Below are positions 16,374-22,297 of a stretch of 22,297 nucleotides of DNA, in pieces. Within the stretch, counting starts at the first letter, position 1. The number at the start of each line of letters is the position of its first letter. The translations under genes were made by a program, and so were the position numbers. Source of the stretch: a virus. The stretch is from positions 1 through 22,297 of IMG/VR virus record IMGVR_UViG_3300032229_001015, one strand, 5' to 3'. Under the pieces are notes generated by a model that made no database searches, was not told where the DNA came from, and saw only the letters and a list, made by a program, of their open reading frames with translations.

Positions 16374-19357
16374 TGGCAACATCAAGAAGCAAATATTTTT
16401 ACCCTCCGAGACCAGGTAATGGTGCGGGGACATTTTCCGATAACATTGTTGGATTACAAACAGTTAATGGAGGAGGTCTCACGCTCGGAACATTTGACTT
16501 TAATACTGTAGTTACTGAGAAGGTTAACAGATTCTTTAACGTAGGTGCATTTTCTGAACTTATTAGTTTGGAAGGGTTGGGTATTGATGACTTAACTGAA
16601 AGTAGAAGAATACAAGCGACACAGTTCCAAGTTTATCCGAACTATGACGTGTCTCAGGTTCTTAATTTTACAATGTATGGTTCACTTTCCAAAAGATTCA
16701 GTGTTTCCATAACTAAGATTATCAACTATTTCCCAGCTTCACTTGATGTTCAATACGAAACTGAAAATTTCTTAACAGGAGACACTGCGGTTAATATATC
16801 ATATAGTGCTTTGGAAGATGAAACATTCTTCAGAGTGAACCTCGATAGAATATTCAATCCGTTTGGTATTGATTACACTATAAGTGCGGCAACGAATTTA
16901 TCTTTAAGAGAAATTGTTGTATCACCACTTAGAAACTTGACTGAGACATATCTTGATTATGTTATAAATCTCAGTGGTATGTCATATCCCGTGGTTTCTT
17001 TTAATCCATCAGATTCACTTACTTCAGGATACATTGAATTTTATGTTTCGGGTGCGCCTTTTGGGACAACAGCCACAACATTTGAAGACAATTTTACAAT
17101 AAGACCTAGTGATTATATTGTTGATAAAAGTTTCTCAGAAAACTTTGATGAGGTTGAGAAATTTTTATTGAACAGACTTATAGTTCCAGAATATACTGCG
17201 TTTTTCCAAGTCCCACAACAAAACGAAGCGGGACAATATTATACTCAGTTCACTCAAGTAACATGGCCGAAAGAAGGTCCTTGGAATTTGAATATCCGTG
17301 GAATCTCTTTCGACCAATACCTTGAACAACTTCAAGAAATTGCAATCAATTTGGATTCATTCAAAACAAATTTGATTTCAAGATTTTTGGTAACCGATTC
17401 CTTAAAAGAGTTTGATACCCTTGGACAAAAAGTTGAAAAAATATTCCAAATATATGGAAGAAGTTTTGACCAAGTAAAACAGTTTATCGATACGTTGGGA
17501 TACATGAACTCAGTTAACTATAATGTTGGAAATGACATACCATCTCAACTATTGGTTAACTTATCTCAAACATTAGGTTGGCAATCAAATTTTTCTCCGA
17601 TAACAGAGGAGGATTTTTTAACTTCTGTTTTTGGAAACCAAAGTAATACAAACTATCCTGGTTATGCAAGAGCATTAACACCAACAGAATTAAACTACGC
17701 CTATTATAGAAATCTAATTTTAAATGCTGCATATCTTTTCAAATCAAAAGGAACGAGAAGGTCTGTTGAATTTCTTCTTAGATTAATTGGAGCACCTGAT
17801 TCTTTGATTGAATATAATGAACACATTTATTTGGCTGACCAAAGAATTGATTTAGAAAGATTTGATACTCAATGGGCACAAATTTCTGGTGGAACGTATG
17901 TTGAACAAACACCATCATATCTACCAGGAACAACATACAAAATCAAAGGACAAACGTTCAGTGCATATACATCAACAACAACATATGAAACTGCCAGAAT
18001 ATTAAGAAGTGAGTATCCAATTGATGCTGAAGGATATCCTAAAGCACCAAGAGACACAGAAACATATTTCTTCCAAATAGGCTCTGGTTGGTATGAAACT
18101 ACGCCACAACACAGAAGTCCTGACGAAGTTCAAGTAACAGGTAACGTGTTTACAGGACAGAATTATAATATTCAAACTCAGTTACAACCGTTCACCTATG
18201 GACAACCATATCTTGACAGATATAGAGATTTTCCATATATGACCGAAGGGTTCAAATTGAGAAAGGTTGTAGATAACAATAAATCATGGTTATCAGATGA
18301 CGAAAAGATTAGAGTTTCAACACAAGGAGACTATAATGCATATTATTATGTTTCTAATGAGAAGTTAGTTCTTAACGTAAAGAATGTTGATTTATTCTTA
18401 AATCCTGCACAAGGTTTTGTGTATGATGTTTGGAGAGAGTCAGTTGAATATGATTACCCCATTCCTGAATCAGGATTAACGGTAGGATATCCTGTTCCCG
18501 GTGGTGTCGATTGGACTTTTATAAATCCTGAGCCAAAGAAGAAAACGTTTTTTGAATTCTCACAAACATTTTGGGAGAACATGATTAACGTTAGAAACAG
18601 ACAATACATCACTGATGGTAAGACAGGAGGATATCCCGTATTACAATCAATCTTTTGGAAATATTTGGAATCAGAACAAACCGTTGGTATTCCAAATAAC
18701 AAATACACATATCAAAAACTAATTGATTATGTTGAAAACTTAGGACCTTATTGGACAAAGTTGATTGAACAAATGATTCCTGCAACTACAATTTGGATGG
18801 GGGGAGTTAAATACGAAAACTCAATTTTCCACAGACAAAAATTTGTTTATAGAAGACAAAGAGGTTGTCAGTTTGTCCCTGTTCCAAAATTACCTTGTTC
18901 ATTAGATGCTGAAATATTTCCTACTGATTGTGATTCCGAATTTGTGGAATTTTCAATATATCCATGGCTTAATGGGGACGTTCAGGTATCAAGTTTTGAG
19001 GCGATATTGAATAATGTCTTATCAAACTACTTTAAAAATGAAGGTTTGTTATCAACCCAATGTGATTTGAATTCTGTTGTTGCAACTTGGTATGTTGATT
19101 TAAAAATTGGTTCTAACACAATTATCCAAGAATCATTCTTTACAGGATATGGTAATACAGATGTGCCTACAACAACCGAGTGGAGAAATGCTTTGTTAGA
19201 GTATCTTCCTAATTTATATAATTATGGGTATACTTTCTTCATTCAGGGTAATATAATAAAAATTACGAGTATAACCGCAACACCTATTTATATTGATGAA
19301 GTAATCAGTCTAAACGCGGGAATTTCATTCACAATTAATTGCACGACAGTATCATGA
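16373..19357 (+). CDS. Baseplate protein with tail-protein-I (gpI/gp7)-like core
   Basis: This 994-residue protein likely forms part of the baseplate wedge and anchors fibres. The first ~330 residues are a beta-rich arm. Residues about 340-500 are helical and resemble the tail-protein-I family of contractile tails, with the hallmark SKGTRRSVEFLLRLIGAP segment at about 458-475 (a KGT followed by a helix, as in P2 gpI). The next ~350 residues are a beta-rich insertion with many Tyr and Trp. The C-terminal ~120 residues (from about 870) form a separate domain containing CDL at 897-899, followed by SFFTG and a W--L-LP segment. The same pattern ends the next protein. The start overlaps the previous stop (TAATG) and the stop overlaps the next start (ATGA). 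The gpI relation is an eye-level judgement; a gp7-like label is also possible. Confidence 0.78.
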   Translation: MATSRSKYFYPPRPGNGAGTFSDNIVGLQTVNGGGLTLGTFDFNTVVTEKVNRFFNVGAFSELISLEGLGIDDLTESRRIQATQFQVYPNYDVSQVLNFTMYGSLSKRFSVSITKIINYFPASLDVQYETENFLTGDTAVNISYSALEDETFFRVNLDRIFNPFGIDYTISAATNLSLREIVVSPLRNLTETYLDYVINLSGMSYPVVSFNPSDSLTSGYIEFYVSGAPFGTTATTFEDNFTIRPSDYIVDKSFSENFDEVEKFLLNRLIVPEYTAFFQVPQQNEAGQYYTQFTQVTWPKEGPWNLNIRGISFDQYLEQLQEIAINLDSFKTNLISRFLVTDSLKEFDTLGQKVEKIFQIYGRSFDQVKQFIDTLGYMNSVNYNVGNDIPSQLLVNLSQTLGWQSNFSPITEEDFLTSVFGNQSNTNYPGYARALTPTELNYAYYRNLILNAAYLFKSKGTRRSVEFLLRLIGAPDSLIEYNEHIYLADQRIDLERFDTQWAQISGGTYVEQTPSYLPGTTYKIKGQTFSAYTSTTTYETARILRSEYPIDAEGYPKAPRDTETYFFQIGSGWYETTPQHRSPDEVQVTGNVFTGQNYNIQTQLQPFTYGQPYLDRYRDFPYMTEGFKLRKVVDNNKSWLSDDEKIRVSTQGDYNAYYYVSNEKLVLNVKNVDLFLNPAQGFVYDVWRESVEYDYPIPESGLTVGYPVPGGVDWTFINPEPKKKTFFEFSQTFWENMINVRNRQYITDGKTGGYPVLQSIFWKYLESEQTVGIPNNKYTYQKLIDYVENLGPYWTKLIEQMIPATTIWMGGVKYENSIFHRQKFVYRRQRGCQFVPVPKLPCSLDAEIFPTDCDSEFVEFSIYPWLNGDVQVSSFEAILNNVLSNYFKNEGLLSTQCDLNSVVATWYVDLKIGSNTIIQESFFTGYGNTDVPTTTEWRNALLEYLPNLYNYGYTFFIQGNIIKITSITATPIYIDEVISLNAGISFTINCTTVS

Positions 19358-21504
19358 TGGCAGCACCACCAAATATCACCCCTTTAAATTACACGGTAAA
19401 CGTGACTGGAGATTGTAGTAATAATTCTTCAGGTATTATTTCTATCTTTGTTAGTGGAGGAACTCCTCCTTATTCATTTGATTGGCAAGATTTTTCACCA
19501 TGTGTTAATTCTGCTGGTCTTTGTGAAAAATTTGGTGTAGTTGGGGGAAATTATTCAGTTAGAATTAATGATAGTTCGTTACCACAAAACTTTCAGTTTA
19601 TTGTGAACATACCTGTGTCTAATGGAGTGTGTGCATCAATCGCACAGGTTCAGAACACAACTTGTAATTTTTTCAATGGAGCTGTAACAGGTTCTTCAAA
19701 TTCAGATTATTCTTCAACATTATTTTATCTTGTTGATTCGGGAGATACTTTATTACAATCAGCCACCACCGCAGTCCAAGACGTTGTTTTTACAAATTTA
19801 AGTGCGGGAACTTATAATTTAATTGCATTTGATTTAGGAGGATGTAGTGCAAGAACTCAAAGTTTTATTGTTGATAATTCAACATCATTAGATTTTGGTT
19901 TTTATGTTGTTCCAAATTCAAACTGTGGTTCAAATCAAACTAATGGTAAGTTATATGTAACAGGAGTTACAGGAACTGCACCGTTCACATATAATTGGAG
20001 TGTAGGAACTTCAACAGGTTCAACCCTTACAGGTTTAACTGCGGGAGTTTATTCTTGCACCGTTACTGACGCATATGGATGTCAAGCCAGCCAATCCGCT
20101 GAAATAACCACAGTTAATCCATTAGCTTTTGGATATTTTTCAGCGTCTACACCGACTTGTTTCGAAAGTGATGGTTCACTCACTTTATATATAACAGGAG
20201 GAACGGCACCTTATTATTATTCTGCGTCAACAGGAAACGTAGACGTTAGTTACTTACAGCAATTTGCATTGAGTGGACTTTCTTCAGGAACATACACTTT
20301 TTCAGTGACAGACGCGGGTCTTTGTAATATAAACGTAACAACAAGTTTACAGTCACCACAAAGTATAGCCTCAGTTGACATATCATCAACCAATTCAAAC
20401 TGTTCTTCAAACGACGGTTCAATCACAGTTGCCATATCACAAGGTAGCACACCATATACATACACGTTAGTTAAACCAAATGGTGATACTTTAAACACAC
20501 AATCAGCTCAACCTTTACAAGTTTACACAGGATTAGAAGAAGGAACTTATACAGTCTTTGTTTCAGATGTAACAGGTTGTGGAACCAGTCAAGAAGTATA
20601 TATCTTGGCTCAAGACACATTCACAATATCAACATCAATTACAGGAACAACTTGCGGAGCAAATAATGGAGCAGTTCAGGTCATCAGAACAACAGGTGGA
20701 ACAGGTCCTTATGACTTCTCTTTGGATGATGACCAAATTATATTAGACACCTCTTTATCCGCAATAACATTCTCAAATGTTTCTGCAGGACAACACACAG
20801 TAACAGTAACAGATTCAACAGGTTGCACTCAAACTCAACAAGTTGTAGTTACCTCTAAACCTTTATTAACATTCTCACTTTACTCCGAAGGTTGTGGAAC
20901 AGGAAATGAAGGTGTGTTAACAGCATTCATATCTTCAGGAACTCCGCCATTTACATTTGATTGGTCAAACAATGTTTCAGGAAATCCTCAGCAAATATCA
21001 GTTTCGGGATTAAGTGCGGGGACATATACTTTAACAATCGTAGATGCAAACGCTTGTTCATATCAAAGAACTGCGGTTATATCTTGTGATGCCAATTTTG
21101 TTTCATATCAAACATATTTGATGGGTTCAGAATCTTTAACAGTTCAATCTCAATCTCAGTGTGGTTTATTACAAATGTTAAATGATGGTTATCAAGATTT
21201 AATACAAGGAAATGAAAATTGTGATTTGATAAGTGCGGTTTATACTGCAAAAGTTTATACCGAACCTGGCGGACTTTCAAATCAACAATCTTTTTACACA
21301 GGAACAACACTTAACATTGCACCTTCCGACAACTTATGGTATGATACTATAAAGACTTTGTTATTAACAATACCTGGTATTTCAAATGTTGTGGTTGACC
21401 CAATAAACAACGAGTTATCAATTTCTACAGACCCTAACAATACGACTATTACAAGTCAAAAAATAGTTATAGAGTTGATAATCAATTATGATATAAATTG
21501 TTAA
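19354..21504 (+). CDS. SprB-repeat fibre/adhesin-like protein
   Basis: This 716-residue protein is probably a tail fibre or spike that contacts the host surface. It is built mainly of seven SprB-type repeats of about 78-87 residues (first Cys of each at residues 21, 104, 191, 269, 350, 434 and 514). Each follows the pattern C...G.I...GG.PY.Y.W...L.AG.Y...V.D..GC; for example SGGTPPYSFDW in repeat 1 and GLTAGVYSCTVTDAYGC in repeat 3. SprB repeats are known from the gliding adhesin SprB and other surface proteins of Flavobacteria. There is no signal peptide, as expected for a virion protein. The C-terminal ~120 residues are a non-repeat domain shared with the preceding protein (CDL at 623-625). 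The ATG at 19354 overlaps the preceding TGA; a second ATG at 19357 is equally possible. An open frame from TTG 19339 is less likely. Confidence 0.87.
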   Translation: MMAAPPNITPLNYTVNVTGDCSNNSSGIISIFVSGGTPPYSFDWQDFSPCVNSAGLCEKFGVVGGNYSVRINDSSLPQNFQFIVNIPVSNGVCASIAQVQNTTCNFFNGAVTGSSNSDYSSTLFYLVDSGDTLLQSATTAVQDVVFTNLSAGTYNLIAFDLGGCSARTQSFIVDNSTSLDFGFYVVPNSNCGSNQTNGKLYVTGVTGTAPFTYNWSVGTSTGSTLTGLTAGVYSCTVTDAYGCQASQSAEITTVNPLAFGYFSASTPTCFESDGSLTLYITGGTAPYYYSASTGNVDVSYLQQFALSGLSSGTYTFSVTDAGLCNINVTTSLQSPQSIASVDISSTNSNCSSNDGSITVAISQGSTPYTYTLVKPNGDTLNTQSAQPLQVYTGLEEGTYTVFVSDVTGCGTSQEVYILAQDTFTISTSITGTTCGANNGAVQVIRTTGGTGPYDFSLDDDQIILDTSLSAITFSNVSAGQHTVTVTDSTGCTQTQQVVVTSKPLLTFSLYSEGCGTGNEGVLTAFISSGTPPFTFDWSNNVSGNPQQISVSGLSAGTYTLTIVDANACSYQRTAVISCDANFVSYQTYLMGSESLTVQSQSQCGLLQMLNDGYQDLIQGNENCDLISAVYTAKVYTEPGGLSNQQSFYTGTTLNIAPSDNLWYDTIKTLLLTIPGISNVVVDPINNELSISTDPNNTTITSQKIVIELIINYDINC
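19414..21057 (+). repeat. Seven tandem SprB-type repeats (protein level)
   Basis: Repeat units begin at the Cys codons at 19414, 19663, 19924, 20158, 20401, 20653 and 20893, and the last one ends near the Cys codon at 21055. The spacing is 249, 261, 234, 243, 252 and 240 bases. The units are diverged at the DNA level, so they are old or diversified rather than freshly amplified. Repeat 2 lacks the GG.PY.Y core and is the most degenerate. Confidence 0.85.
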
Positions 21505-21505
21505 T

Positions 21506-21841
21506 ATGGTTCAGGTAAGAATAGAAGGAATAAGTGGAGCGGTATATCCAATTTCAGTTTTTATTGCAGATTATTATGGGAATAATCAAACGTTAATTGG
21601 AACCATATTATCAGGTCCCGTACCACCTCAAGTAAGTTACAATACAAGTATTCCAAGCTTGTTTTATACCGCACCGCAAATAATGCTCATCTTAAGAGAC
21701 TCTGCGGGTTGTGAAACATTCCAATTATTAGACTGCACATTTGGTTGTGCGTTCGAAATTACAATTCAGGAAGTAAATTGTGTTGTTAACGTATCTATCG
21801 AAGAAGGAGTGTGTGGGTTTAACATTGTTTGCACAACATAA
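21506..21841 (+). CDS. Small beta-rich fibre-associated protein
   Basis: This 111-residue protein has no signal peptide or membrane segment. It looks all-beta, with YPISVFIADYYGNNQTLIGT, then FYTAPQIMLILRDSAGCETF, and six cysteines, five of them in the last ~45 residues. The pattern of a short beta-domain with Asp/Tyr/Gly turns and a GCE-F segment resembles the head domain of the next gene product and the strands of the SprB-type repeats, so I suspect a fibre-tip or adaptor role. The ATG at 21506 is separated by one base from the previous stop (TAATATG), so it is coupled to the SprB-repeat gene. A hairpin at 21848-21866 follows the stop, making this the last gene of the operon from 15465. The function is not established. 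Confidence 0.72.
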   Translation: MVQVRIEGISGAVYPISVFIADYYGNNQTLIGTILSGPVPPQVSYNTSIPSLFYTAPQIMLILRDSAGCETFQLLDCTFGCAFEITIQEVNCVVNVSIEEGVCGFNIVCTT

Positions 21842-21847
21842 CGTGTC

Positions 21848-21870
21848 GAAACTTAATTATAAGTTTTTAA
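21848..21870 (+). terminator. Probable terminator of the 15465-21841 operon
   Basis: AAACTTA (21849-21855) and TAAGTTT (21860-21866) pair perfectly around an ATTA loop and are followed by further T residues (to 21868). A G-T wobble at 21848/21867 may extend the stem. The stem is AT-rich and weaker than the 3423-3454 terminator, but it lies 7 bases after a stop codon at the end of an operon. Confidence 0.55.
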
Positions 21871-21892
21871 AATAAAGTTCACTGAAACAATA

Positions 21893-21928
21893 CATCTGCG
21901 GTATTTATTAAATAAAAATTCGCGGATG
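21893..21928 (+). promoter_or_regulatory. Leader with TATTTAT motif inside an inverted repeat covering the start codon
   Basis: TATTTAT at 21902-21908 lies 17 bases before the ATG at 21926. It sits in the loop of an inverted repeat: CATCTGCG (21893-21900) pairs with CGCGGATG (21921-21928) with one G-T wobble, extendable by one A-T pair (21892/21929). If transcription begins upstream, the hairpin would bury the ATG. If it begins at the motif, the left arm is absent and the ATG is free. The role is inferred. Confidence 0.4.
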
Positions 21929-22297
21929 TCATTATATTCCATAATAGTAACTAACAATGCCCCTGGTTGCGGAACAGAAATCGAACAACAACTTACCGTT
22001 ACCGCTTGCACAACGTATATTGTAAGACTTACTTCCAACTCAAATGCTATAGGTCCTTTCAATGTTTATGTTGATACTACAGGGTCAACACCAATCTATT
22101 CCGCACAGACAAGAACTCAGATGATTAATGGTGTGGAAGTCCAACTTGGACCGTGTGCAACACCAACACCGACTCCAACTCCATCTGTAACACCAGCAGA
22201 ACAAACACCAACACCAACTCCAACAATATCTCAAACACCAACTATTACTCCAACAATAACGCCAACAATAAGCGAAACACCAACTCAAACGCCTACA
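21926..22297 (+). CDS. Fibre-like protein with Thr-Pro-rich linker, partial (3' end outside window)
   Basis: The frame is open from the ATG at 21926 to the right edge, giving 124 codons with no stop, so the gene continues outside the window. The first ~77 residues form a beta-rich head (YSIIVTNNAPGCGTE at the start; FNVYVDTTGSTPIYSAQTRT; then a GVEVQLGPC end). From residue 79 on, the protein turns into a Thr-Pro-rich linker (TPTPTPTPSVTP and variants such as ISQTPTITPTITPT). Such linkers act as stiff extended spacers, so a fibre or surface-displayed structural protein is likely. The start is supported by the TATTTAT motif 17 bases upstream and by the preceding terminator. An open frame on the opposite strand (22085-22288) is only the complement of the linker. 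Confidence 0.75.
   Translation, partial: MSLYSIIVTNNAPGCGTEIEQQLTVTACTTYIVRLTSNSNAIGPFNVYVDTTGSTPIYSAQTRTQMINGVEVQLGPCATPTPTPTPSVTPAEQTPTPTPTISQTPTITPTITPTISETPTQTPT
22160..22297 (+). repeat. Thr-Pro codon repeat (low complexity)
   Basis: From 22160 to the edge the DNA is an imperfect array of ACA/ACT/ACC/ACG and CCA/CCT/CCG codons, broken by ATA, TCT, GTA, GAA and CAA codons. It encodes the linker of the last gene. Such arrays can change length by slippage or recombination. Confidence 0.8.

Noticed and set aside
16066-16433. Overlapping open frames on both strands at the junction of the 302- and 994-residue genes
   Set aside because: Both are Leu/Ile/Thr-rich shadow translations of coding sequence; the TAATG junction already explains the region.
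19339-19353. TTG start for the SprB-repeat gene
   Set aside because: It would lengthen the overlap with the preceding gene for five unremarkable residues, whereas ATG codons sit exactly at the stop (19354, 19357).
22085-22288. Minus-strand open frame rich in Trp, Cys and Ser
   Set aside because: It is the complement of the Thr-Pro codon repeat of the last + strand gene; its composition is a by-product of that repeat.
1-22297. CRISPR arrays, tRNA genes, insertion sequences or a defence system
   Set aside because: I saw no regularly spaced direct repeats of CRISPR type, no tRNA-like cloverleaf in the short gaps, no transposase, and no defence-type protein; the only repeats are protein-coding.

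Overview
The window looks like part of the genome of a contractile-tailed (T4-like, myovirus-type) phage or prophage, very probably infecting a member of the Bacteroidota. Every supported gene is on the + strand and the DNA is AT-rich. Shine-Dalgarno sequences are essentially absent before the starts, as is usual in Bacteroidota. Two encoded proteins also point there: a DUF5522-type small Cys-rich protein and a fibre-like protein built of SprB-type repeats, a family best known from gliding Flavobacteria. No tRNA, integrase, capsid or terminase gene is visible, so lytic versus prophage status cannot be decided here.

Layout. (1) 29-3405, nucleic-acid metabolism: a gp41/DnaB-like replicative helicase, then a compact adenosylcobalamin-dependent (class II) ribonucleotide reductase, closed by a strong intrinsic terminator at 3423-3454. 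(2) 3508-4159, small accessory genes: an HNH endonuclease of the free-standing homing type, overlapping a DUF5522-like gene. (3) 4180-6497, baseplate wedge genes: a gp25-like protein followed directly by a gp6/baseplate-J-like protein, the same neighbour order as in T4-like baseplate clusters. (4) 6585-15441, an operon of large structural proteins: a 1765-residue protein with an internal block of membrane-type hydrophobic segments, then three tightly coupled genes, the last with a PKD-like domain. (5) 15465-21841, a second structural operon: an unknown protein, a 994-residue tail-protein-I-like baseplate protein, a seven-repeat SprB-like fibre protein and a 111-residue beta-rich protein. (6) 21926 to the right edge, the start of a fibre-like protein whose Thr-Pro-rich linker runs out of the window.

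In sections 3-6 the genes probably build the baseplate periphery and host-recognition fibres. Within each operon the genes are joined by 1-17 nt stop/start overlaps or gaps of a few bases. Gene blocks are separated by short gaps carrying the recurrent motif TATTTAT, which I read as a candidate late-promoter element. In two cases its spacing to the ATG predicts leaderless mRNA. The points most worth following up are this motif, the membrane segments inside the giant baseplate protein, the SprB-type adhesin repeats on a phage, and a C-terminal domain shared by the neighbouring 994-residue and SprB-repeat proteins. I saw no defence system, CRISPR array or minus-strand gene.
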